Program-made: the position numbers and the translations under genes | Shown: positions 24,051 through 34,573 of the stretch, in pieces | How positions within the stretch are numbered: the stretch's first letter is position 1 | Layout of the letters: every line of letters begins with the position of its first letter | Source: Bryoerythrophyllum caledonicum | Taxonomy: Eukaryota > Streptophyta > Bryopsida > Pottiales > Pottiaceae | Length of the DNA: 64,000 nt | Assembly: GCA_963971425.1 (NCBI GenBank) | Contig: OZ020525.1 | Coordinates: 6,369,560 to 6,433,559, forward strand | Direction: 5' to 3' | Notes under the pieces: model-generated | Database searches by the model: none | The model's input: the letters and a program-made list of their open reading frames with translations, nothing else | What the model was told of the DNA's origin: nothing

Positions 24051-26440
24051 TCAATTCTTGGATTGTTGGTTTTCCCCGTGATAGCTCGCATAGTTTGGAG
24101 TGTGGCAAACATGGATTCCTCAATTGCCTCCATCTTTTCTTTCAAGTCATCGTGTAACTTGTCCGCATACTCCCTATTTTCTTGCCTTAGCTTCTTGTTG
24201 TTCTCCTCCAATAATTCTATCATGTCCTTCTTCGTGATGACCTCACTTTGCATGTTGAAGGTGGTCATTGTGTTGACAATGGCGGTATTGATGTCGCTAA
24301 ATCCAAAATCCTTCACTTGGTCTTCGGTCGGTGGTTTTAGGCCTTCTAAGCTTCTAATGTGTGGTGCAAAATCCACATAATTTCCTCCAATGACATGTGT
24401 TTTCTTCACAAAGGTTCTATACACGATTGGGTTAGCACAAAGCACATTTGCACTACCATTGTGATTATTGCCTTCGGACCGGTGGAAATAAATAGACCTC
24501 ACATTAGCTCCTCCCATTATTCTATAGATTTCGTGGGTGGTGTGTGGTGTGTCCAAACGGAGAGGGAGTGGTGAAAGAGTAAGAGTCAAAGCATCTTTTC
24601 TAGCCTTAGTTTCGAAAATACCTTTTGGTCCTTTTGAGTCAAGGACTTGTTTTGCTTGCACGACCTCCTTTCTCATGGTAATATGATGCAACAAAATCTT
24701 GGCCACTTGTTGAGGTGTGGTCGCCATGATAAAGGCATGGGATTCGCCAAGTACCTTATGTACTCCGGTGATCTCAAACTCGTGTCCCCGATGAAAGCTA
24801 TTTTCGAGTACTTCCTTGAAGAGCACTAGTGCGGAGATGTTCACTAGAGTGTCACACTTAACCTTCACCGAGAGGTTAGAACCATTGGCAATTCCATGAT
24901 ATGTCTTACACACCTTTCCAACTACATATTCACCATCAATCGTTAGAATAAAGGGCTTAATGCCCTTGAGTAGCATTAGACCATCAATCTCCGGTTTAAG
25001 GAGATGCAATTTAACACTTCCTGCCCATACCCCTTTAATTTTCCCATGCTTAATGCTTAAACATTGGATGTCAATTGGGTCAATAAGGTCTATCCCAAGT
25101 ATAATGTCCATTTTTTTAAGTCTTTCTTCAACCATCTTCTTTACCACATCTTTCATGATAGGAGTTTTGGGAGTTTCAAAGAAGATAGCAACATGAAAAT
25201 CAAGGGAGAGTCCAGAACTCTCACTAGTTTTGATGTCGAAAGGCACTTGAGTGACGTTGTAGTGTTGGCCTTCCACTCCATTCCTTGTCATGGGGTATAG
25301 TAGTTGCGGAATTCGTGGGAAGGCCGTCCTAGCGTTGCATACCTCCAAGGCGTCTTCCTCCTTCATTCCCCTTGTCATCATGTCTTCAGCCGTCTCCCCG
25401 CTAAATAGTTCTTCTGCACCTTCTTCAATTGCCAAGGCCTCCATGGCTTTGAAACCCATCCAAAACTTGGGCTTAGTAAGTTCTGGTTCATAGAAGGACT
25501 TACCTTTTTCACTGGGGGTGAACTTGCTCTTCTTACTTGTGCTCTTCTCCTCTTCTGTTCTTCTCTGTGGCCTCGTGTTGTGGGTTCTATGAGGTGTGTT
25601 GTCCAGGGATTCAACATCCATGTATGTGGCCAAGTTCTTCTTCGCGTTCCTCGATGGTTGGTCCTCTTGTAGTCTCTCTTCCTGTGAGCTGGTTTCTGGA
25701 ATTCGTATCGTTCTTCCTTCTGAAGTTCTCCTCGAATTCATCATGCTTGGGGGTGTGAGGTCGCTGGGGGATGGGAGGTCGTTAGTGGATGGGAGGTTTC
25801 TGGTGGGTGCAATGTCACTAGTGGGTGTGAGGACTGTAATGGATAGGAGGTCGTTGGAGGGTGGGGGGTTGCTAGTGGGTGGTAGGTCGTAAGTGGGTGC
25901 GAGGCCGTTGGGGGGTGGGAGGTCGCTGAGAAGTTGGGGTCGTTGGGCAGGGGTCAGGAGTCCAGGCAGGGTCGCGTTGTGCCTGTTCTGTGGTTGTCTT
26001 CGTGAGGGGGGTGGTTGCCTGGCTTCTGTTGGAGCGGGTGACCTCGGGTGGGTGTAGGGTTTGGGGTTGGGTTTGAGCACCGACTCGGGCGTCTTCAGGG
26101 ACGAGGAGCGGTCGCCTAGGTGCTGCGGAGCCTCGTGTTGTGGTGGGTTTTGGACGAGTGCCGTCTGTAGAGAGCGAGCGTCGTCTGTGTAGTCGGTTGG
26201 TTGCCGCGGGGGCTTCTGCGTATGATCTAGCTGCTGCAGGGGCTTCTGCGTATGATCCTGCTGCTGTAGGGGCTTCTGCGTACGATCCAGCTGCTGCGGG
26301 GCCTTCTGCATATGATCTAGCTGCTGCGGGGGCTTCACCGTGTGATTCAGCTGCTGCGGGGGCTTCTGCGTACGATCCAGCTGCTTCGGGGGCTTCTTCG
26401 TATGATCTAGCTGCTGCGGGGGCTTCTCCGTATGATTCAA
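24038..26440 (-). CDS. LINE ORF1 protein (nucleic-acid-binding, coiled-coil C-terminus)
   Basis: About 800 codons, ending TGA at 24038-24040. Parts in order: decapeptide repeats (KPPQQLDHTQ type) from the 30-bp minisatellite; a Pro-rich stretch with roughly ten six-residue units of LPPTSD type (about 25757-25925); a basic charged stretch with EKSTSKKSKF; a globular middle of about 330 residues with alternating beta-like and helix-like segments; and a C-terminal heptad-type helix (LLEENNKKLRQENREYADKL). Disordered repeat, globular region and coiled coil fit a LINE ORF1 that packages the RNA, but I cannot assign an RRM or zinc knuckle with certainty. The same frame continues upstream through the repeat (26710-26456) apart from one TAG unit at 26456-26458, so the N-terminus is unclear. 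Confidence 0.65.
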   Translation of the reverse strand: MNHTEKPPQQLDHTKKPPKQLDRTQKPPQQLNHTVKPPQQLDHMQKAPQQLDRTQKPLQQQDHTQKPLQQLDHTQKPPRQPTDYTDDARSLQTALVQNPPQHEAPQHLGDRSSSLKTPESVLKPNPKPYTHPRSPAPTEARQPPPSRRQPQNRHNATLPGLLTPAQRPQLLSDLPPPNGLAPTYDLPPTSNPPPSNDLLSITVLTPTSDIAPTRNLPSTNDLPSPSDLTPPSMMNSRRTSEGRTIRIPETSSQEERLQEDQPSRNAKKNLATYMDVESLDNTPHRTHNTRPQRRTEEEKSTSKKSKFTPSEKGKSFYEPELTKPKFWMGFKAMEALAIEEGAEELFSGETAEDMMTRGMKEEDALEVCNARTAFPRIPQLLYPMTRNGVEGQHYNVTQVPFDIKTSESSGLSLDFHVAIFFETPKTPIMKDVVKKMVEERLKKMDIILGIDLIDPIDIQCLSIKHGKIKGVWAGSVKLHLLKPEIDGLMLLKGIKPFILTIDGEYVVGKVCKTYHGIANGSNLSVKVKCDTLVNISALVLFKEVLENSFHRGHEFEITGVHKVLGESHAFIMATTPQQVAKILLHHITMRKEVVQAKQVLDSKGPKGIFETKARKDALTLTLSPLPLRLDTPHTTHEIYRIMGGANVRSIYFHRSEGNNHNGSANVLCANPIVYRTFVKKTHVIGGNYVDFAPHIRSLEGLKPPTEDQVKDFGFSDINTAIVNTMTTFNMQSEVITKKDMIELLEENNKKLRQENREYADKLHDDLKEKMEAIEESMFATLQTMRAITGKTNNPRIESNM

Positions 26441-26811
26441 CTGCTGCGGGGGCTTCTACGTACGATCCAGCTGCTTCGGGGCCTTCTGCGTATGATCTAG
26501 CTGCTGCGGGGGCTTCTCCGTATGATTCAGCTGCTGCGGGGGCTTCTGCGTATGATCCAGCTGCTGCGGGGCCTTCTGCGTATGATCTAGCTGCTGCGGG
26601 GGCTTCTCCGTATGATGCAGCTGCTGCGGGGGCTTCTGCGTACGATCCAGCTGCTGCGGGGCCTTCTGCGTACGATCCAGCTGCTTCGGGGGCTTCTCCA
26701 TATGATTCAACTGCTGCGGTGGCTTCTGCGTACGATCCAGCTGCTGCGGGGCCTTCTGCGTATGATCTAGCTGCTGCGGGGGCTTCTACATATGATCCAG
26801 CTGTTGTGGGG
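26198..26811. repeat. 30-bp minisatellite, about 20 units, within ORF1
   Basis: Units of the type GCTGCTGCGGGGGCTTCTGC followed by GTAYGATCYA, with two alternating variants (GGGGGCTTC and GGGGCCTTC). As 30 is divisible by three and stop triplets are rare in the unit, several frames stay open: KPPQQLDHTQ-type and AAAGSYAEAP-type decapeptides on the minus strand, and ASAYDLAAAG-type on the plus strand. Only the first leads into the ORF1 body. Units are close in sequence, so the array is young or homogenised. Confidence 0.9.
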
Positions 26812-27611
26812 ACGAGCTTGTACAAGGAGAGGAGCAGCCGTCCAGTTCTAGTCCGGGCGCTCTTGTCTAGGTGGGTATAGGGTTCGGGGAGGGTTGAATC
26901 GGGTCTGGGTAGAGGTGAGGGTTGTGGGAAGAGGGGGTTGTGAAGGTGTAGGAGGGGAATTGCAGAAAGAATTGAAAGTGTTGTAGGAATGCTTACCTCC
27001 TTGTTTGTCTTTGAGCTGAATCTTGCTTGTTCGTGGGATACTTGCTGCTGTATAGTTCTTCCTTGATTGCCAATCTCCTTCTGTTGACCGCCTCCAGGTC
27101 GCCTCTCGCAGCTGCTGCTGGTGTGTGGAGTTGAGATGTTGGTGTAGATCGCGAGCTGATGTGTGTGCGCGCGGTTGATCCTTGCCTTTCGGGGTGGGTT
27201 CAGGCCTTCCTGTACTCCTTGTGCTTGTTGTATAGATCTGTAGTGATTTTGCCAGCGCTTCCGCGTGTAATGTATAGCTACAACCTTCCTAGAGATGTGC
27301 TTAAGGGTTGTGATGTGTCTAGGTGCTTGCAACGTGTTGTTTAATGTGAAAAGGGTAAGGACTTGTAATCTAAGTATGACTTCTTTGTTGCAACGAAAAG
27401 ATGAATGGTGATGGAGTTTGGTGAGGAACTTACCTGGATCTGGAAGAGTTGATCTTTGGAGTTGCCTGTACAGATCTCGATTTCTGCGCGTTTGGATCCC
27501 CGTAGACTTCACGGTCGATGTGTCCGGCAGTGATATGTGGGCTGCTGTTTTGCTGGGATTGCCGATGTCGGCTCTGCTGCTGCAGCAGCTGGTCCTCTTG
27601 GCGAGATCCAC

Positions 27612-28140
27612 TCCTGAGTGTGAAGACCTACATGCTTTGTTAGCGAAATCTAGTGTTAAGAACGGATAATCATAAGAGATATGAGGGGGAGGGGTAGCCT
27701 GTAGTAATGAATTGAGGCTGCGTTACAGCCGTATTTGGTGATGTCCACGCGCTATCTTGGAGTTTCAGTTCCTGGGTTGGGGTGGGGGACTTGCTGGGGA
27801 GGGTTACAGATCAGATCCCTACACTCCAGATCTTGGATGGGACGTTATCTATGTCAGCTCAGTGTTTACAGATCTGGCCCAACACTAAGTTTCCCGCTTC
27901 AGAACAAACTTGCACAGATCTGCACCTACTAAGGACATCTTCCAACTCCCTCCTCAGATCTGGTGTCTGAGCCAACCAACACGTCTACTTTGCAACTCAA
28001 ATCTCACCCAAGCCACCACAGATCTGCTTACTACGAGGGCTCTCAATAGGGCCAGCCAACTCCTATTGCACGTAGTTTGCAGCTCACAGGCTAAGTCCCC
28101 ACTCCCCTCACCAGGAAATACGGAGCTCACTCGCTGGTCA
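27612..28140 (-). promoter_or_regulatory. LINE 5' leader with repeated AGATCTG motifs
   Basis: No coding frame recognised. The palindromic AGATCT core, mostly as CAGATCTG, recurs several times between about 27828 and 28026. LINE 5' leaders usually hold the internal promoter, so these may be factor-binding sites; that is inference. The upstream limit is set only by where the interrupted host element resumes. Confidence 0.4.
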
Positions 28141-29573
28141 TTTCAACCTCCCAATTACGAAGGTGATGGAGTTCTTTCTGCTTCCTCGTCTTCCTCGTGG
28201 TGGCTGATCTTGTATCCAGATCGGCCTTTGAAGACCACCACAACACTGGCCAATACCATTTGGGGAGCGTACACCGGCGAGAGGCCTGTGGTGTGGGGAG
28301 ACATCGTAGAAGAGTTGGTAAGTAAATTCTTAACCGGATTAGGGAAGGTGCGACCTACCCCAATCTTTCCATTCTTGTATCACTTGTACGAGCACGAGGA
28401 TCTGCTGCGCAACAACGAGAAGACCGTCTACGAGACAGTCAAGGTGCTAGCAAGCCACGGTTGGGAGGATGCAGAACTGGAATAGGAACCGGATTCGGAC
28501 TCGGATTCCTCCGAAGACAACATCCAGCCGACGTCAACCAGCACGAGAAAGAGGAGGAAGCAGACCGAGAGGAGCGGCACAACTCTTCCGATCTGCAGGA
28601 AGAAGGTTAGCAAGGAGAAAGACAAAGAGGATCCTTTCGACATGATCGCGGAAGGATACGAGAAGGCCAAGGAGATTTATGAGCAAATCAAAGTCATCCT
28701 GTCCGAGGCATGCCAAATTGCAAATGACGTGGGAGCAGATGAATTATGCGGACATCTGGAGCGGAATCTGCAACCTTGGAATGTACTGGAATTGGAAGCT
28801 CGGCTCATCTCCTTAGAGAACCGGAACCGGAAGATGAAGACGGCCATGGACCAGAAGGACGTGGAATTGGCTGCGGCAATGGGTAAGGTAAACGAATCCG
28901 CACTTGCTCTCACTTGTGTGACCGAGTTCGTGCAGCAACCGGGTAATGTGTTGCTGAAAGCGAGGCTGTTTGACGCCGGATTCACCAAGGCCCGGAAGCT
29001 TGATGGACTGGTGGCGAAGAAGCTCGTCGGAGTGTTGGTGCAGTACCACTCCAAGATGGAGAATGTACTAGAGGAGTGCCGGAAGATTCCCGCAGGGATC
29101 TTCCGCGACGTTGGGAAAGGTAAGCAGAAGGTGTCTCCCGACTTAGAGCCGGCGGAGGCCCTTTCGGAAGTACTCGTGATTTCGGAACCAGAATCCGGAT
29201 TCCAAACTCGTGCTCTGGAACCCAAGAAGCGGAAGGACGAGCTCCCTCCGCTATTTAAGCTGAAGACGAAGGTTTGGAAGGGGAAGACGAGCAAGGTGGA
29301 GGTTGACACTCCAGACTTGTTGGTTTCTAAGAGACGGACCATGTCCGTTTTCGAGAGGGTAACCTCCATGCGGCAAACTCGGTCGGCTTCGTAGACTATC
29401 ACCCGGGAAGAGGAAGAGAGAACACCTGCGAGCCAACGGATTAAGGTACAGAAGCCGGAGGATAAGATCGAAGAGGAAGAACAGGTTTTGCCCCAAGTCA
29501 GAACTTCAACGGTGAAGCTCTCGGACTCTTTGGAGGAAGATGAAGTCAGGATCAGGAAGACAAGGAGTAGGTG
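28140..29573 (+). pseudogene. Right part of the fossil element's coding region
   Basis: GC-richer plus-strand coding-looking segment after the LINE. It has a Trp-rich conserved-looking start (TIWGAYTGERPVVWGDIVEE), an acidic Ser/Asp stretch with a basic KKRRK-like patch, then a long charged helical part with coiled-coil character. I suspect a gag-like or plant-transposon structural protein, without firm homology. It is broken, with a couple of interruptions. Treated as a fossil and not reconstructed. Confidence 0.45.
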
Positions 29574-30787
29574 ACCCCTTGTCTTGTGTGCAAGAAACTA
29601 GCCGTAGGAGGTTAGAACTCTAGTGGTAGGGTTAAACAGTCCCAACGGTGACCCGGTAATTAGGGTTATACCCGGAACCAGAACTTGTCCTGGAAAAGGT
29701 GGATCTGATCCATAACTTTTGGATCTGGTTGGGGATAGTTAGGTAGTGGCAGACCAGTTGTCAGGAACCGTTTTGTTTGTGGGGTTCCGGGTTTTGTGTT
29801 TTGTTCCCGAAGAGAGAGTATTTAGTTGTTAGTCGCGAGGCTCTTAGAATCTTGTTAGTTGACCTATTCGTCAGAGCGTAGGAGATTGCGGACCCGGGTA
29901 GCTTGGATTTTGGTATGTAGGTCAGACGCCTTACATGGCCGCCGCTACAGCTAGAATCCGGTTCCCGTTATCTTAGTGTTTGGAAGAGGGCTTGCAAGCA
30001 CTTAATTACGGGACATCGTTCCGAAGATTTTATGAGATGCGCTGCCCATCTTTTATGTTAAGTTTGTGTCCTTAAATCTTGACACCTATCTATCTCTTTG
30101 CGTGTGAGCTCCGAAGTGGTCCTTGTCACGGACGTACCCCATTCCGAGTGGTCGTGTAACCTTCGTGAAGCCTGGATTGTGGTGGAAAAGAAGAGGTGAG
30201 GGATCCGGGTTTCTGTAGGATTCCGCGAAAGGATAAGAAATTGTAACTGGTTATAACCAGATCCGGATTCTCTAGGATTCTTGTCGTTGTAGTTAGCGAA
30301 GGGTCGGAATACCTCTTGTGTGACCGGCTGTCCGATAGCATCCCTAGAGTTGTGAGGAGATAGACATCACCCTGGTGCGTATGTTTGTTATGTGTTGGAG
30401 TGTTAGGGTTGATTGTGGAGTCTTTCCCCACTCTAATCTACGAAAGGAGAGTTTTGCACCCTGTCCCTCACCAAATAGCTAACGTCACGAGGGAAAACTA
30501 GAGTTGATTACTATTAAGCGTGGTTTGATATTCCCGGATCCAGATGCAAAACCGGAAACATGAAAGTGAGGAGAAGACAATCTGAATAACCGGAAGGGTG
30601 AGATGACCGGATTGGGCCTGATTGAATAAGAAGAATAAGAGGAAGTTTAGGAAAGAGTCATAATCGGATTGTCCTAACCTAGCTAACTTCACCTGAATCC
30701 CTGGAACAATACACAAGCCACAACTTGGGGTGTTTTGGTCACTTAAAACACTCAAGGGGATGCACTTGCAACAACCGTGTTCCGACA
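29574..30787 (+). other. Non-coding 3' part of the fossil element
   Basis: Moderately GC-rich sequence with recurrent CCGGAT and GGATCC-like words and no open frame of note. It runs to the GTTCCGACA terminus. If the element had terminal direct repeats the right one should be here; I see no match to 13108-13600. Confidence 0.5.
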
Positions 30788-31641
30788 TGTAGATAGACAT
30801 TACTAAAAACTATGCGTGAATTCAACTATTTCCTAAATCTGACAAGCAACGAAAAAGTTGTACATTTTTTAAGTTCAAATTGGGAGAGCAGGCACGTTGG
30901 ACAACTTCAAAAACTTTTGCTATGACACTTTATCGAATATGAGATTTTCAATACTTGAAATTAGCATTACTTCCTCTCATACCGTCAAAAAAATCTCTTG
31001 TCATTAGTGAAAAATACCATATGAATCCAAGTCCAACATTTTCACAAATTGTTGCATATTGTCGGGGAAGGAACCAAAAAATCTTCTTCCTTTCCACATG
31101 AAACTCAGAGATCTTCACATTTTTTACTTTTTTATTCTCCCCACAAAATTATGTGGTGTAAACCTTCTTATTGACCATTTGGATTCTTATTCTTAAACCT
31201 ATTAAGTTCACATAAAAATATAGCATGAATTGACAATTTCTAAACCTTCACTCCTTGCACAATTTTTTTGAATATGCTAAACCCTTTCTTTATCTCTAAA
31301 AATTGGTATACAAGGAACTAATATCATGCTTAACATGATTGTAATGAGTTTAGACCTTGTGTAGTGCAATAATTGAACGCGAAGTGAAGTCAAAGTCTGT
31401 TGATCCACTGAATGCAGGGAGGAAAATGTACCCTTTTCTCAATTTCAAACACTATAATTTTTCAATATGTATGGTCAAAGTTTCTGAAAGTTTGTGAGTC
31501 TGTCAGTTAATAAGTCTTCATTGAGATCCTATAATTAAAACTAGAAATTAAAGTTTGTTTTTGCTTCTTTACTCATTGCACTAAAACGAGCAGTTTTGTA
31601 GTATTTAGGGTGTAAAATTGTCATAGTAATTTAGGGGTTAA
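30788..31641 (+). mobile_element. Right piece of family A MITE copy 3
   Basis: Starts with the duplicated TGTAG and continues the family A consensus (GATAGACATTACTAAAAACT, then AACTTCAAAAACTTTTGCTA) to TTTAGGGG and TTAA at 31638-31641. With 13020-13107 it formed one MITE before the 17.7-kb insertion. Confidence 0.8.
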
Positions 31642-33648
31642 GGCTGATGAGCTCACAAGACTTGGAATAATATACAAGTGTCGTAGATCAGGCAAAACAA
31701 CATCTACAATAAGGTTACATTTCATCATGACCCCACTTCACGGAAATCACTATAGCTCGCCAATGCTTGCATTGATTTTGGTGGCGGCCGTTTCGACACA
31801 TGCTCATCTTGCTCTACCTCTTAACTATTAAATTTTCTTTGCCTCTCCATTGCACACATCAACTTCACCTTTCAAGTTTTCCTTGGAGGTGACATGTAGT
31901 GCTTACTATAGAGGTTAACATGCCCAAACAACCCAAAATGGATGTCTGGCCTTAAAGAGTTTAGGATAGTATGCGCTATCTAGGCCCATAGACCTAAATC
32001 TTAGTGCTACGTCTAATAAAGTCTTCTCCATGTTGGGCAATAAGGCTAGTGTTACTCTTCTCTGAGGTTGATATTGCAAACTTGTAAGGTGAAGTTGATG
32101 TGTGCAATGGAGAGGCAAACACGTGCCTACATCACTTGTTTTTAATCTCATCACAAACATATGTTATTCTAGATTCCACTCTAGAATGAAATGTCCACTG
32201 TGTTCACGGAATAAATGTAAAAGGATATTGCACATTTCTCGACTATTGGGTTATTCGTAAAGGGAACCGATCTTTTGTCCTCCTTTTTTCATGCAAAAGA
32301 GAATCTAACCTGTATTTGAGTGTAGCCGGAAAGTAATCCTGTGAAAAAATTCAGGGTTTGAGGGTTTTGAGGAGGTGTTATTTATGGCACAAGTGGCACA
32401 AATCTCCAAAAAACAAACAAGAACAATCATGAGCGTCATGACACTCTGGCATGTATCCTACAATCCTAGAGTTGTGCATGATGTGAAGGGTCAGAGTTTG
32501 CTTAAAATAAAAGCCAGGCACAAACTCGAGTTTGGGAATTCTAGGGCTCAAAAACTAGTCTATCCAGTGTTCTATTCAAGGTCTACAGTGAAACCCTGCA
32601 AGTGGACTCGGCAACCCTGGCTTTTCCATTTTACAGGTTAGAAACTGAGGATTTGGGGTACTTTGCGGATAACTCTTATGTCTCTCAGATTTTATTTCAT
32701 TCTCTTGCGTTTGGTGCAATCTTTTCCTTCTGCTTTTGCTATTTCTGGTAATTTGGAAACAAGGCAGATCCATTGCTGCTTTCTTGAGAGAAAGACTATT
32801 AATCCCTTAAGGACAAACTACAGTATCAGTTGAAAGTTTATTTTTGGAGTCCAGAAATTAATCTCCGAGACGACTTAAGTTACGTTCATACAGTATTCAG
32901 TCGCACTTCGGCGGCTTCTCATCACGTGTTTCCATACGAACGACGGAAACTGTTCGGTATATGTTTTCAATTGGACGACCGAGACTACTACAGTACTGTG
33001 GTGAGTTTTCACTGCTAATTTTAGTTTTCAGGAACACACTCCCGCAAGCTTCCCATATATCACTGCAGAGAAAACTTCCGTTTTGAGTACCACAATACAG
33101 CAATTACCTCCGACACGAGAATCTGACCACACGTGTTGAATACAAAGATTGAATATCTCAACAATTGTGTGCCCTATTCACCATCTAAGAAACCTACGAA
33201 ACTAGGTCACAAACCCAGCTGTCGTGGAGTTACAGTGACGTGGCTACGAACTGGCCTTCCTTTTGGTGGAGCGGCTTTACTGCGGGAACAGTTCATTCTT
33301 TACGGTGCACAAGCATTTGCAAACTCAACCGGATTGGCTGTAAGTGCTTGAAGTTCGAGAATCTGCAACGAGTATTCAGAACTTTAACTTTGAATTCATT
33401 CCTCAATTATGCAGCCCCGATCGACTCTATTATTCACTCATCATCCACAAACGCGGCACTGCCTACATAGCTCATGTACTTCACCGAATCATACACTAAA
33501 CGCTCATTCTATTCGAATAGTACTTATGCTCTAGATTGTCACACACACGATATCCTAAAATTTGTGATTGGCCGAGGAAGTTGTTCCGGTCCGAGTTTGC
33601 TTTAAACTACCTTGAAAAAGGGAGATTGACCATGGAGTTCAAGGTTAC
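31642..33648. other. Intergenic DNA with a long inverted repeat
   Basis: No gene recognised. 31641-31800 resembles part of the second TTAA family (family C), in the words CATTTCATCATGACCCCACTTC. The inverted repeat at 31841-32116 is listed separately. The rest has only short unsupported open frames. Confidence 0.5.
31841..32116. repeat. Inverted repeat with 38-bp arms
   Basis: Left arm 31841-31878 (GCCTCTCCATTGCACACATC...) and right arm 32079-32116 are reverse complements with one mismatch, around a 200-bp loop. Transcribed, this would fold into a long hairpin. It may be the core of a foldback element or a small-RNA source. Confidence 0.85.
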
Positions 33649-34573
33649 TTAACTCCTAAAGGACCAAGTGTCCCTTGGAGGAACGATTTTGATTTGGGGC
33701 AGGTTCCTAAAATTAAAAAGATTTTTTTTTTTAAACTCTTAAACTAGGTTGTCCTTGATAAGATTTCCGTGGAGATATTTTTATTATTATTATTTTTGGA
33801 TTCATGGTTTTGAAGTTAGTACCACTCAAAGTTAGAAATGGGGACTCCGGGTAGCTTCAAAATTTTGCTAGAAGTCCCTATTGACATTGAGATTTTCCAT
33901 GCATGTAGAGAATATCACCTTCTTTGAAAATGTCAAAAAGAATTCTTGTGTTTAATGTTAAAAAACATTTTAACTCAAGTCAAACATTATTACACATTTT
34001 GAGTAAGCGGGAATTTTTTTTCATCTTTTCTACAAATAACCTAGAGATCTTCATTTTTTCACTTTTTATTTTTTCTACAACAATATGTGGTGTAAACCTT
34101 CTTATTGACTGTTTAGATTATCGTTCTAAAACAAATTAAATTCTCCAATTTTTTTTTGTGAATTGACAATTTTCGAACCTCCACTCCTTGCACACTTGTT
34201 TTGAATATGCTACAGCCCCTCTCTACCTCTAAAAATTGGTGTATAGGGAACTATCATCATGCTTAACACGATGATAAGAGATTTAGACCTTGTGTAGTGC
34301 AAAAATTTGATACCAAGTGAAGTCAAAGTGTATTGATCCACTCAACACAAAGAACAAAATGAACCATTTTTTTGACTTCAAACACTATATTCTTTTAATC
34401 CGTGCGGTCAAATTGTATGAAATTTTGTGAGTATGTTACTTAGTAAGTCTTAATGGAGATCCTACTGTCAAAAGGATAAGTGTAAGGTTTTATTTCCTTC
34501 CTTACTCATTGCACTAGAATCAACAATTTTGAAGTTTTTTGGTGTAAAATTGTCACGGTCTTTTAGGGGTTAA
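33649..34573 (+). mobile_element. TTAA-flanked MITE, family A, copy 4
   Basis: 925 bp from TTAACTCCTAAAGGACC to CTTTTAGGGGTTAA. The interior keeps the family landmarks (GTGGTGTAAACCTTCTTATT, GACCTTGTGTAGTGCAAAAA). Confidence 0.75.

Larger units (their letters stand above)
14190..28140 (-). mobile_element. Giant LINE (non-LTR retrotransposon), dual-endonuclease type with 2A motifs
   Basis: About 14 kb on the minus strand. Order 5' to 3' in the element: 5' leader (about 28140-27612), ORF1 (about 26710-24038), a long low-complexity frame with two 2A-like motifs (24041-20948), APE endonuclease and reverse transcriptase (20985-17703), then RT tail, RNase H, CCHC finger and a restriction-like endonuclease (17706-14305), and a short 3' leader without a poly(A) tail. 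Having both APE and a restriction-like endonuclease plus RNase H is the hallmark described for Dualen/RandI elements; the clade call is inference. Catalytic residues I can check are intact, but three frame changes separate the ORF2 parts. Both ends are estimates; no target duplication was resolved. Confidence 0.8.
13108..30787 (+). mobile_element. Fossil element with TG/CA ends and 5-bp target duplication, interrupted by the LINE
   Basis: The element starts TGTCGGAAC (13108-13116) and ends GTTCCGACA (30779-30787). It is flanked by TGTAG on both sides (13103-13107 and 30788-30792). TG...CA ends with a 5-bp duplication are typical of integrase-type insertion (LTR-like or Ginger-like elements). 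I could not find a terminal direct repeat, so the class is open; a non-autonomous LTR-like derivative is my first guess. Without the LINE it is about 3.7 kb. It carries one plus-strand protein-coding region split by the LINE, followed by a non-coding tail. It is broken, with a few interruptions beyond the LINE itself. It is younger than the MITE it entered and older than the LINE. Confidence 0.65.

Noticed and set aside
26140-26880. 246-codon open frame on the plus strand (ASAYDLAAAG repeats)
   Set aside because: It exists only because the 30-bp repeat unit lacks stops; outside the array there is no coding signal on this strand.
25872-27611. 579-codon minus-strand frame through the same repeat (AEAPAAA type)
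   Set aside because: Its part after the array is out of frame with the ORF1 body and looks random. Its part before the array could be a leader or an N-terminus after a frame change, so it is not called as a gene.
32375-33470. Cluster of short open frames between MITE copies
   Set aside because: Random-looking residues, no splice sites or family motifs.
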